DNA of 53,701 nt from NCBI GenBank assembly GCA_036897485.1, contig JAYMTF010000104.1:1-53701 (forward strand), written 5' to 3'. Shown in pieces: positions 23,209 through 35,734 of the stretch; position 1 is the stretch's first letter; each line of letters opens with the position of its first letter. The position numbers and the translations under genes are program-made. This DNA comes from Pelargonium nanum. Lineage: Eukaryota; Streptophyta; Magnoliopsida; Geraniales; Geraniaceae. A model generated the notes under the pieces. The model had not been told where the DNA came from and did no database searches. It was given only the letters and a program-made list of their open reading frames with translations.

Positions 23209-26200
23209 CAACTAAAAAATCTCATGCATGAGGGTACCGACGCCACATTGGCACGATTACATCATTGCCACTCCATCCAGGAGCTCTGTCACTATGTTAT
23301 CATGTCATTATCACAAAATGAACGTGACTTCATCATCACGCACCATGACCCACATGACATCATTACCAACCAATCATATGATGACACATCTCCTCTTTTA
23401 ATCTTCACTTTATGATTTAAACACTCGCTCAAAACATGAGGTAGAGATCTTTTCGCAATCATTTTCACTTTGAGAAATCATTTGTTACTTTTTCATTTTC
23501 ATTCTCTCTAGCTTACTTTGATAGAATTTTTATATTACAAATTGAAGAAACACAAATTCTCACTTTCGAGGAGAAACACACGGCTCACGATCTGAGTTAT
23601 GCAAACAATGGCAAAGTCTAACTTGAGGCTTAGCATGAACGCAATTTTTGGATTATGCCTAAATTGTTAGGCAACAAATGTTAAAGTATTTCAAGAGATA
23701 TTAGATGTGTCAATATGAGCCCGGGCTTAAGGAATTGGGGATAACTAAGGTCGGTTAAAAAGTATTTTAAGAGAGATTGGTTAGGCTAATCTAGGCTCGA
23801 GTCGAAATACACATTTGAATGCACAAGTACCAAAGTTCCACAATTTCAAAACCTACATAATTTTTTTTAGTATTGATTCTGGATAGTAGACATTTCTTGT
23901 ATTTCATTTCCCGGACTCAAAAGCACATATCACTTTATAAAAAATAAAATAAAAAAACACATATCAATATGAACTGGCTTTTTTTTTTCTTTTCTTACAA
24001 GTTTCAAATTATCGTCTAATAGTCAACACTTTTGTCATTCTGCATTCACCGACTTAGGTGAAATTGAAAAAGGGTCATCATTTAATTTTGATTTGGATTG
24101 CTTCTCATCAAAATTTGGAGATTAATTCAACTAATCACTCACTAGCTAAGACTAATTACCCGAATTGGTTAGCAAGACTAATTGGTTTTTTTTTTTTGAC
24201 TAATTGGTTGAATATGTACAAATTAAGACAGTTGATACATATGTGGTTGTTAAATCAAAATGAGGTATATATAAATATGATGGTTGTTTAATGTTTACGA
24301 TAAAATACGTCTCCAACAAAGTGTGAAACTTATACATATATATATAACAGTGTGAACTCAAATATTAAACACCTTAACATCAGATTATTCTAGATATCTT
24401 TCAAATACACACATATATATTATAGAGAAGAGATGGTTTATGCATGTGATGGTGTGAATTAATTAAACTAATCTAATAATCTAAGTGAAGTAGCTGTTGC
24501 AAATATATATATAATAAACATAATTTAAATTTTGTAACGAAATCAAGTATCTTATGAGTACATTCTGTTGGTTTTGAGATTATAAAAAACAGTATAGATT
24601 TATTAAACAATGTCCAATAATCTATTAGGTGTTCAATCATGTTCATGCCTCGACCCTGCTTGATCAATAGTGCAATTAATTTTTTATTATATATAAGTTT
24701 ACGTTTCTGTAAAGTGTATAGACCAAATGAAGTTGTACGTTAAGTGAAAAGAATATCCATGACCATGAGCCATGAACTATGCTACGTAATAATCAAATTG
24801 TTAAATCAATAGAATTTTTAGTTAGCAAGAAATCTAACTGTCAAAGATCCATATATGCATGATCAAAGGAATTTTACAAGCTAATTAACTAAATTAAACA
24901 TTATATATTTATTAAATATTGCCTCATGAAGTCATCCATGATGGATGCATTGGCCTGACCGTGGCGTGATTAGAAAGTAATTAATGAATTGTATTTAGCA
25001 TTTTCAATGAAAAATGTTTCATTGTCAATTGAGTCCGAGTGAAAAAATCATATTAATTGAGGTCGCACAAGACCCAACAAAACAAGAGTGATCAATGGGT
25101 TTATTAATTAATTAACTTCCAAATGAACAATCCTTTGCTTAGAGGATTAGGTTTTTGCTTCTCCCACCTTCCATATGATCTCAAGGTTTGTTTAAAATAC
25201 ATTTATTTTACAAAGTAAGGATAGATTTTATTAGTATACACACACACACACACATATATATATATGTGTGTGTGAGGTAACTACAACCCAATTACTTATA
25301 GGTGCAACTCGAGAAATTATAGTCGAGACCGGTATCTAATGAAAATATGACACTTGTTGTTCTAATGTCACATTACCGCCCGAACAAGTTATATATGTGT
25401 GAAGAACAAGACGAACTAAATTGGACGTCCAAAATCCATTTCGAGAGGCACGACCTTCCATTTAGTCTCGACAAAATGTCCACCAAGATTTTCCAAAGAT
25501 CCATTGCATCACTGGGTCACTGAGATTTCTCACCTTGTTTGGAAACTAATTAAAACGCTACCCGAGCTAGCTATAGTAGGCGCTCTTTGGGGCTCCACTC
25601 TATCATGCGACACTCGAGATTGATGGATGCGAGAGCTCTCAATTTTTCCCATCTCACACGGAAGACGCGTCTGGAAGACTAGAGCTCATGCACTCAAATG
25701 AGCCTCAAAGCGAATTCCACGTCACCAACGAAGTTGGTAAGTATATATACTCGATCTTTGACAAGCTATAATATCTTGAAACATAATTGAATACTGATAC
25801 ATGATCATCACTAATCTAGCTAGTGAAATGTATTAATTATAGTGTTTACAAAGCCCCAATTTTTGTGGAAAGTTAACTTAAAAAAGAAATCAACTCACCG
25901 TCTCATTGTTGCGGTCAATGAAATTATAATTTGTATATAGTTGAAAAATAAGTATGATCAAAAGAGACAGAAAGGTGAGATGATGTGTACAGAAACTAAT
26001 ATAATGAGAAAATTTGACTTTGGAACACAGAAAGGCAAATGAGTTTGGAGAGGTGAATGGGAAGGAAAGGGAACAAATGTTTTTAAAAAATGAAGTTGGA
26101 GAAAAAAACAAACAAGAAAAACAGCTACGCAGTGACATGAGAGACTGAGCTAGACCTCTGACCTTCTCTTTTCAACTTTCAATTATTGTTAATTTACTAT

Positions 26201-26377
26201 GTGAACGCCAGCCCATATTCATGGTCAATGCTAATCTTCATTGGGTAGAAACTTGAACTTAATACTTAATAGGGTATTTAATAATTAAACTTAAGTTGAT
26301 TCAACTTCATAGGGTACTTACGGTAGGTTTAAACTTACTTTCACGGATATATTAACACTTATATTCTCACATGCAGA

Positions 26378-26658
26378 TAGAGATGACAATTTTGAGTTTT
26401 GGATATATAGACCAAGTCGTCTTTGTTTGTATTCGGGTTGCTAAAGCTAACTCGAAAGGGTTTCAGGTTCATTTGAGTTTTGGGTCTTGAGTTTCACTTT
26501 TTAGGCATGTACTAACTCATACGGGTTCACCCTACGACACCCAAAAATTTTACAATACAAATCCAACATGATCCGACCCGGAACTTGAAAGTCGGCATAA
26601 TCGAGTTAAAGTGGGATTTCGGGAATAAGGGGTTTGGGTCTACAATTGTCGACATCTA
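26378..26658. mobile_element. hAT-like MITE relic
   Basis: The left end reads TAGAGATGACAATTTTGAG, and the right end, read on the other strand, TAGATGTCGACAATTGTAG. The ends are inverted and resemble the TAGGGRTGNCAA termini of plant hAT-type elements. The flanking octamers share only a central TGCA, so the 8-bp target duplication has decayed or my limits are slightly off. No coding capacity. Confidence 0.45.
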
Positions 26659-29639
26659 TGTGCAATCCGGATAACATAATGAATCATACACGTGCACAAA
26701 TAAGAAAAACATAAAAGACGGTTCAATAAACTTAAACCTGTCTACAATCCAATGTTACAATTTTTGACATAATATATTACTTGGTGGGTGAGTGTTATTA
26801 ATATTATTATCTTGTTATTGAGAAATGACAGAAAAATTCATGTGATTTGTATAAAACCTCTATCTCAAGAGTTAATTAAAGACATGTCCCGTGCCATGAA
26901 TCTAGGGTTTGATTGCTTGTGAAACTTTCACTGAATCAAACCCAAGAAAAAAAAAAGAAAAAAAGAAAAAAAGTTTGGTGCAAGGTCCATTTCTTCTCTT
27001 TGATTGGTTTCTATAAACCTTCAAATCTTCAATCACTCAACGTCAATCACACTTGATTATACTTGATACCAAAAAGTTTGTATCCAACGGTTAATCACTA
27101 ATCACATTATTGTTTTAAGGCAAGATTGTTAGGAACAGAGCCTTCTAGTTGTAGGCAAGATCCTCTCTCTCGGCTACTCCATGACCCACTTACAGTCACC
27201 TACTAGTCACTCATGCTATTTCAGATCTGTGATGTGTTTTATTTTCAAAATGATAAAATTTAAATAACGATTCCATAGTTGAATTTCATTACCGCATTTA
27301 AAAAGAAATAACTCATATAAAATAAAGAGAAAAAAGACTCTCAGTCATAATTTATTGGTTGAAACTTTCACCCAATAAATTATTGTCAATTAGGAGATAT
27401 CATATCGGCGATTAACATTCATATCCGTTCTAATGAATTTTTTGGTCGCGGAAAGTGTCCTGCCCGGATCTATTTTGTTTGTCTCTTGGATGAGATTCAT
27501 GACACTCTAAGATAAAACATATAAACTTATCCAACAAAACTACATAATAATAAAAATACTATTTGTCCCAAATTTTGTACAAAATTTAAATGACGTGGCA
27601 ATCTACGTGGCACATATATATTTTATATTTTTGTAATTTAAAATGAGTTTAAATAATAAAAACCCGACACATGATTCCAACACCCTCCCATGAATTTTTG
27701 ACACAAAGCGGCTGATTTATAAAACATGTACAAATTTTGAGATGAGACCTCAAAGAGAACCAAAATGATTAAACCGTGCAGCATGCCTGGATAACAATAT
27801 TCATTTTCAAAACTACTTAAAAAAAATAAGATACCTATTTAATTGATATCGAAAAAGGGTTGAATTGGCTTCTTTCACTCTTAGTTAAGCTATAAAACAA
27901 AATCCTAGCTACTTTCTTATTCTCGAATCCTATTATCTGCCAGATACTTGTAAAGACGATGATAATAAACAAAACAAAATAAAAACCATTATAGTTTAGT
28001 TAAGTACTATTCTAAACATACATTATATACTCGATCGATCTATGGTATATCACACACACAAAAAAAAATCATAATGTCAAGTTGCAGTATATGGGTATGA
28101 ATGATGATGGCATCGATAATGCAGTTAAATTAATCCACTATTGATTGTGCACTAATAAATCCACTACTAGTGGACCAATATATAAAATGTGCCAAATACT
28201 AATAAATATATATAAGATCTTCATCACAGTTGAGGACAGAGTACTAAACTCAACTAATTAAGTTAAGCTAATTAAGCTAAGTGATTTAGAGTTGTGCTGT
28301 GCCAGACTATACATCACGTTCACTTCACTCTCATTTATTGAAAACAAATTGAATCCATATCAGCCATATATTTGCACTGCACCAACTTGCATATTCATGA
28401 TCTATCTAGCTTCTTCTACAATCTCTGAGCTTGATTCTATATTAATTGTGGTATATATATATGGTTATTAGACAAGTTGATCAAACCAAAATGAAATTAA
28501 CAAAAACGTATGCATAATTAAGCTAACATGCTAAGTTGATGATATATTTATATCATTAATACAAGATACAATCTTTGCGTCCAACACATATTAGATGGTT
28601 AGCAAAATTATTAGCACAAATAGAATAGATTTTATGAGTAACAGTTGTTTTGATCTGATCTGTCACTTTAAGTTGATTTATTAGTCGGTTTGGATTTTTG
28701 CTTGGGAAAAGTAAAAATTGGAAAATTTTCCGTTATCCTTGGAAACAAATGCTCTACTACTACGTACAAAGTAGGCAAAGCAAAGAAAAGTCTTTGCCTT
28801 GCCTGCCGTAGGACACAACACAACACAACACTACACTTGTGAGAGAAGCTTCCTAGTTCCTAATTCTAATCAATCAACAAAATAATAATAATATAAAATA
28901 AAAAAACAGAATGAGGAAAAAATAAATAATAATAAAGGTACGTGAGCCAGTAGGACACGTGCATCTGGGTCTCAAACACCTCATTCAGGTTAAGCTACAA
29001 CACCTAGAAGCTACCTATTTAAATACAAGTAGATTCATCCATTTCATTGTACTTAATCAAATTTATGGACATTATTAGTATTTGTTTGGTCACATAATTC
29101 ACAAGTGGGACACATGGGATTCATTATCACGTGCCACCCACGACTCTACTGCACTGTTTGTTTGTTTTTGTTTTTATTATAAGCACTTGTCTTTTCTACT
29201 TGCATTTACGTAATTCACCAAATTACTTTTATTTGTGTTTCAGATATTTATTTAAATAATTTTATATAATTATTATGATCAAATCTTACCTACACAATAA
29301 TGGACTGTTAATCATGAGATAAATAAATTAATGTTAATATTTTAATGTGTAATAGTAACATGTGACGCCATAGCATATACCTAAATGAAAATAAATTATT
29401 GGCCAGGTTATGGGAAGGACCTAGCATTAGCTGCCTTGTGAATTGTGATAAATTCAAGTAGTTGTCACAGGCTTGCTTCCAGGACATATCTTCTTCTTTA
29501 ATATCGGTGAATTTATATAATATTCCAACAATTAACTTACATAAAAACATGACTTACCATAAATCAATATCATTAAATGAGAAATGAAAAAAAATAACGG
29601 AAAGGAAGGAAGAGAGAGATGTGCATGAAAATATTTGGA

Positions 29640-29649
29640 TATAAAAAGG
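29640..29649 (+). promoter_or_regulatory. TATA box of the LOG gene
   Basis: TATAAAAAGG lies about 155 bases upstream of the LOG start codon. It is followed by a CT-rich leader typical of plant 5' UTRs, which places transcription initiation near 29670. Confidence 0.6.
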
Positions 29650-29794
29650 TGACCAATGACGCCATTGCTCATTCCCTCACTCTTGCCTTTCTTTAAACTC
29701 TGCTCTGTTCTGCTCATTCTCTCTCTGTGTTTCTCTTTGCTGAACAATCTTCAACAACACCTACCAAAAGAGAATAAGAATTCAAGATTTGCTA

Positions 29795-31028
29795 ATGGAA
29801 AAAGAGAATCAGCAAGTGGTGTTGATTAACAATACTTGTACTAAATCAAGATTCCGACGTGTCTGCGTTTTCTGCGGAAGCAGCGCCGGCAAGAACCCCA
29901 GCTACCAGCTCTCTGCTATCCAGCTCGCCAAACAACTGGTAATTACAGAGTCCTCTGTTTTGCTTGTGTTCTTGTTCTTCGTGGTTGTGTAGATTAATCA
30001 ATTTCATCTAAAAAATTGCAGGTAGAGAGGAACATTGATTTGGTTTATGGAGGTGGAAGCATTGGCTTGATGGGTCTCGTCTCTCAAGCTGTCTACGACG
30101 GTGGCCGTCACGTTTTAGGGTATTTAACCATCTCTCTGCTCTTCGAGCCTCGATTGTTAGACTTGCTGATTAAAAAACCATCTCTATGCTCTCACACACT
30201 CTCATGTTCTCATGTTCTCTATAGCTAATTATGTCTTCCACTTGATTTGTTGTGTTGCAGAGTGATTCCCAAGACTCTCATGCCAAGAGAGGTAACTAAA
30301 AAAACACCAAAACCCTTTAATTTACTCTGTTTCAACTCTCAGGTGACTTTTCAGATAGCTAAACAGACAATCCTGCCTAACTTGGGCCCCTCCACTTTTT
30401 CCCATAAATTCCACTCATTTCCAATCTTAAAAACCACCAAAATGGAAAAAGCTATAAATAAAATAAAAAAAAGCGTTGGTTTAGACTCTAGACACTAATT
30501 GAGACTATTTTGTTGATCAGCTGACCGGAGAAACCGTCGGAGAAGTAAAAGCAGTCTCCGGCATGCACCAGAGAAAAGCCGAAATGGCGCGTCAAGCCGA
30601 CGCCTTCATCGCCTTGCCCGGCGGTTACGGAACCTTGGAGGAGCTCCTGGAGGTCATCACTTGGGCTCAGCTCGGAATTCACGAAAAACCGGTGGGTCTG
30701 TTAAATGTCGACGGTTACTACAACTCTCTGTTATCGTTCATCGACAAAGCTGTTGACGAAGGTTTCGTATCTCCAGCTGCCCGTCACATTATTGTCTCTG
30801 CCCCAACTGCCCATGAACTCATGTCCAAACTCGAGGTACATGAATTGATCCAAACAAAACCTTAAAATATATATTTGTTCTTTTATTAATTTCCGCGTTA
30901 TCTAAATTGATCCGAACCGTCCACGTAAGCAGGAGTATGTTCCGAAACATTCGGGAGTGGCCTCCAAGCTCAGCTGGGAGATGGAGCAGCAACTAGGATA
31001 CACCGCAAAGCTAGATATTGCCCGTTGA
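29795..31028 (+). CDS. LOG: Cytokinin riboside 5'-monophosphate phosphoribohydrolase (LOG)
   Basis: LOG enzymes release the active free-base cytokinin from its riboside 5'-monophosphate in one step, in cytosol and nucleus. Five exons, 29795-29938, 30022-30119, 30261-30291, 30521-30835 and 30933-31028, join to 227 residues, slightly longer than the usual 210-220. The first 20 residues are variable. Then come [26 protein letters not shown] and the family signature PGGYGTLEE at 124-132, with the conserved MHQRKAEM just before it (Arg109). The first ATG of the frame is used. Exon 4 is long and unbroken across the signature. Which Arabidopsis LOG is the ortholog cannot be told by eye. The family name lysine decarboxylase-like, often given to such proteins, is misleading. 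Confidence 0.93.
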
Positions 31029-32413
31029 CTTTTTAACGATCATGATTGAAAATATTATATACTTTACGACGATTAGTGACCGTAGATTGTAATAGTACAC
31101 ACGACTGCTTTAGATGTGAGCCCCACAGAGGACAGAACCGTAATTCTGTTCTGAAACTCTTTTCTTGCTGTGGAATGTGAATTCTGATTTTTGTTTTGAA
31201 GATTGACCAACTGATATTGTTAATACTAATTTTTATTGTGTCGGTGATTTACTCATGTGTGGTTATTTTCTGGGTTGTTACAAATTGCTTTCATGCTAAA
31301 AAGGATGATAGTGATGGCCAATAATAAATAATATAAATTAAAATTAAAATGACAGCACCAAAAGAAGAAAAATAGGTATCTGAGAGAAGAATTTCACATG
31401 ATTTACATATTGGAGATTGAATCTTTGACTTATTCTGTCTTAATCCCATCCATGTCATGAATCATTAACAAATTCATGATTAAAAGCATAAATTATTTAT
31501 CAAAAACAATTTTTTTTAACTTGTGTCTCTGTTTATGTGGGTCATGCACTGAAGATCAGTATTTAATGGGCATCTTGTTTGGTACTTTGATATGTTACAT
31601 TCTCAACCCAACTTGCTTCATTTGTCTCCATATAATCTCAACTCTTGGTGTAGATTACTTGAAAACTTGAAAGCACAAGAACATGAATTTTTTGCAAGTA
31701 ATTAGACAAAAGTAGGTATAAGTTGAGCAATATGAGTTGTTGTATTGAATTAATAAAGAGACACAGCTGTCCTTGACCGTACGGCAAGGACCAAATGGTG
31801 TTTAGTGAAAGGTCCTAAGAACTAAGGGTGGAGAGTGGCTAAGCTGCCATTTTCGTTTGGTGTTACAGATAAGGTGCCTAGTTGGTGAGTGACTATACTC
31901 ATGAAGTGATTACTGATAAGCTTTTATGTGGGGAACCCAATTTGCTCCCAATTTACAGACACTATGATTTGGATTTGGCATCTTTTAATGGAATATGCAA
32001 TGCAAGGAGCTTTCTTTTTTACCATCTCCTTCTTTTTCATTTCTACTTTTGGATAAGCATGAACTTGAAACTCTCATTTGGTCTCTGTCATGGCTCATTC
32101 GCCATAAAGAATGTATATTCTGTTTCAGAATATGCAAGAAATGTAAAAGTGTAATGATGAATGGACAATGAACTGCTTGAAACCATAGTAAGATATCTTG
32201 TTTTTATTGGCCACTGGAAAAGAATCATATATCTGACATTAGTTTGAATACATTGAAAGCCAAGAACTCCTCTCACACCTATAAGTGTCTCTCTCACTCA
32301 CTCATGTTAACACAAAATTCTGCAGACATATATAGATTATGCATACAGCTATATATGTATTGCATCAGAATACAAATGATGAGGAATTAGCTGTGGTATG
32401 TACTAAGGCTGGT
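31029..32413. other. Intergenic region between convergent LOG and endoglucanase genes
   Basis: The two genes end toward each other here, so both 3' UTRs lie inside this 1.4 kb. The short open frames have no support. I see no RNA gene and no recognisable repeat. Confidence 0.6.
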
Positions 32414-35400
32414 TTAGGACAGAGACTCTGGAGAAGAAGATGTGGTGACCAGACTTGAGAGGAGACCGACAAGGACAGCACTGTTATATGTGGTTGGTTC
32501 CCCTTGCATGGAGTTGTTTCGTGAGTCATTGTACGTTTCATTCTTGAAGGGACCTCCCACCATTGCTCCGATGGCTACGTTAGGATTTGGTTCAGACGAG
32601 GCCAGCCATTTCCAGCCATCTTTGCACCCGGTTGTTGCATCAGCTGGAATAGAAGCTCCCCTATGGTGCACGTATTCTGGGTACTTATCCCCGTAACCCA
32701 CAAGGAAGCTCATTTTCATAGGATTTTCACCCAATACATAATTAGCCTGTCGAGCATGCACAGGTTATAAAGTTGGGACAAAATCAAACTTTTGAAAGAG
32801 AGCCATTTTACTTTTTTATGCATACCTGGGATTTGGCAAATGTCCTAAGATCTGATGGTTTGAAGGATTGACCATCACAAGATAGCTCATCGGTCTTGGA
32901 AGTAAGCATGTAATCGCCATAAAGAGCTGCTAGAAATGCAGAAGCTACAGGATGCTGTAGAGCATTCCACTCAGCGATCCATATTAGACCACCTACACAA
33001 AGAGAGTATAATGTAATGTAAACTAGAGAGGTTCAAGAGCAAAACTGTACGAATCGATCAAGTGGCTGTACAATTGTCCTGAGAGCACATGTAACAGTTT
33101 CAATGCCTCCAAATGTGAATATTGAGGCCATATATTAATCTAAGTCATATAGCTAGTAGAAGATTACCTTCTGTTCTGCTATCTGTAGCAGTTGGAGAAC
33201 TAGGTAGAAGGCCACACATAACAGCCTCAGCTGTTTCCCTGTACTTTTGTAGTCCAGTGTTGTCTTTGGAGCCAAAGAATGTTAACCTAGACAACAAAAC
33301 CTGCAAGGAAGAAAAGTACAATGTTCACAGGTGAGAACAGATTAGAACTCATACAATATAATGGACTCAAGTCACTCAGCTGAAAAATACAACCAAAGGA
33401 ATCTATGTTGAAGACAATGAACAGATGTGTTCAAAACTAGAATTATATTCCACCACAGTTACAGAATCTTTGACTTCCTGAGATTCGTTATGCAACTTTC
33501 TCAAAATCAGAACTTTTCTTATTCTCTTTGGTCTAAATCAGACATAGTAAAAGAGACGCGCTCCATAAAATTATAATTCAGTTCAACAGCAGAGAAACCA
33601 AAGCTTTATAATAATAATAAAAAAAAACCATTGCATCAACCATTATTGTCATAATTATAAACATGGTAGAATTGTATATGATATACATTGTATTTAAACA
33701 ATTTTCAGTAACACTTCACTTGAATGAATACTCGGAAAAGATAAGAAGATTGTTTTACTTGTAATGAATTCAAATAAACATGTCATAAAAGATAGATAAA
33801 TGTACCTGGGTGCCTGCAAGCTTGTTATCCCAACTAAACCAAGTTGGACTCCCAAAATCTGCAAATTCGTTTCCATTATCCGACACATAATCAAGATATG
33901 ATTGATCCCCTGTAGCATGATAGAGCCAACTAGCTGCCCATAATAGCTCATCTCCAAATCCTGTTGAATTGTAATATGTCGCAGATTCAGGGATGCTCTC
34001 AATGTAAGAAACTTGTTTTTTGTCAGCAAAAGCAAACAATTGTTTGGCATGCTTAAGAAGAGTGCTCGAATACGTTGAATCTGATTTCTTGAACACCAGA
34101 GATGCTGCAGCCATAGCTGCTGCAGTTTCAGCTGCGACCTCTGTTCCTGGAGAAGATGTATTCACCTGTGTGAGTGGCCTCTTCATGGTCAAGGATTCAG
34201 GCCTCTGCCAACATCCATGGTCTGCCTCAGGATCACCAACCTGCCACAAAAAGAAGACATATATCAGCGGTCTTATTTCTAACATTAGACAGATGAACAT
34301 TTAGCCACTCGTCTCTTTCATAATAGTCACCTAATTTAGCATTGCTGCTTTGAAAGAAGTAAACATGCTTACTATAAAACTTAACAATAAATAGGGTCTC
34401 AATGAATTACATCCATTCAGAAAGATGGAAAACACTTGCACTAAAATAAAATAATAATGGTAATAATGTCCAAATTTTGGAGTGTAGTACTACTAAGTAC
34501 TCATTCACAAAAAGAAATTGTTGCAGAGAAGGAAGAAGCCATCAATTGCAAGTATCCCCAATGACACCCTTATTCTTCATAGGATGCTACATAATCAGAC
34601 AGAGGAAGCAATCAATGGCAGATAAAATGTGTAGCAGATCTAATGTTCTTGCTATTTGGAGCTCTAAAATGATCTTCATGAAAGGAGATAGAGCTGATAG
34701 TTTAAGTAACAAAGATAAGAATGGCTTAACAAGTATTTGGAGCTGTAATAGTCTTAAAAGGCAGCAACAAATCTCTGTCTTTTTACTTTTGTTAACATGC
34801 CCTGAAGTAGTTCATCTTTAGGTAAAAAAAGAAGAAAAAAAAGATAGCTAAAACACAATTTTTTATGTCTAAGAAAACTTTAAAATGTAGCTCCAACATC
34901 GAAGTTTTTGAATGGTAATACGATCTAGCTGCATGAAACTTTCTTCCCTAAAAGCAACAGAAAGTGCATAAAGTATAGTAATATAACTTTTCAGAAGAAA
35001 TGAACACCTAAGCAATTACTCTAACACACAGTAGAATCATTAGAGCAACCTGAATGTAGAGCACATTGGGCGAAGGGTGGCATTTGAGAAGGTAGTCGGT
35101 GATCCACTTGAGCGACTTTTGAGCAGGCTTTAACTGATCCACCGTACTCATCTGATCCCCATATTCAAGGATAGACCACGACAACACAGTGGCTGTAAAA
35201 GCCATAGGAAAATTGAACTTCATGGTATCCCCGGCGTCGTACATTCCCTTGGACAAATCCAATTTTGCTTCACTTCCATCTTTAAGACCTGAATCCCCTC
35301 TCCAAGATATATCATTATTTTCCAACCTTCCAGCTGCAACAACAGTTTAGAATAGACATCACCACCTCCTCAATTATTACCATACAATGATGTACAATCT

Positions 35401-35734
35401 AAACTTTACTTGTCAATGGAAGTCAAAAAAGTTCAATCAATCCACCATCAACAAATTATCAAATAGAAAGGTACTGCCAATACAATTTAAAGAAAAATGC
35501 ACAAAAACAGAAATGCAGAATAAGAGTGAAAAGGGGCTCACATTTCTGCACATCGAAGAACTTCATGGCGGTTTTCAGAGCCTCGCCGTAATTCTTGTCG
35601 GCGGCGCCTGCCGCACCGGAGTGGTGGCCGATTTTCTTCTTAACCACGATCACAACCGCCGCAACAACGACGGCCAGAACTAGCAGCGCAATACACCACC
35701 CGCAACAACCTCTGGACTTCGATTTCTCGCCCAT
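32414..35734 (-). CDS. GH9B7: Membrane-anchored GH9 endo-1,4-beta-glucanase
   Basis: A glycoside hydrolase family 9 enzyme that cuts beta-1,4-glucans during cell wall building. Six exons, 35734-35542, 35333-35050, 34240-33806, 33300-33168, 32992-32826 and 32746-32414, give 514 residues. A short basic cytosolic head with Cys residues and Arg is followed by one membrane segment (about 12-31) and a KKK stop, so it is a type II membrane protein rather than secreted. The catalytic Asp motif MYDAGD is at 95-100. GH9 signature 1 ends in YVHHRG (429-434), and signature 2 holds Asp478 and the proton donor Glu487 in GEPTTYN. It ends soon after, with no carbohydrate-binding module. It matches the pair GH9B5/GH9B7 (endoglucanases 2 and 10) of Arabidopsis better than KORRIGAN; the choice between the two names is arbitrary. 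The ATG used begins MGEKSK. Confidence 0.93.

Larger units (their letters stand above)
21285..29794. other. 8.5 kb gene-poor interval between XRN3 and LOG
   Basis: The first few hundred bases must be the XRN3 3' UTR. I see no gene after that: the open frames are short, unspliced and without family resemblance. A less AT-rich island spans about 22560-23600 and includes a 49-bp tandem repeat. A hAT-like MITE lies at 26378-26658. Two ACGT-core motifs (TGACGTGGC, TACGTGGC) lie at about 27592-27611. The last 150 bases are the LOG promoter and 5' UTR. Confidence 0.65.

Noticed and set aside
22786-23415. Small genes in the less AT-rich island after XRN3
   Set aside because: The two short frames share no motif with known proteins and span a tandem repeat; the region looks like decayed repeat DNA.
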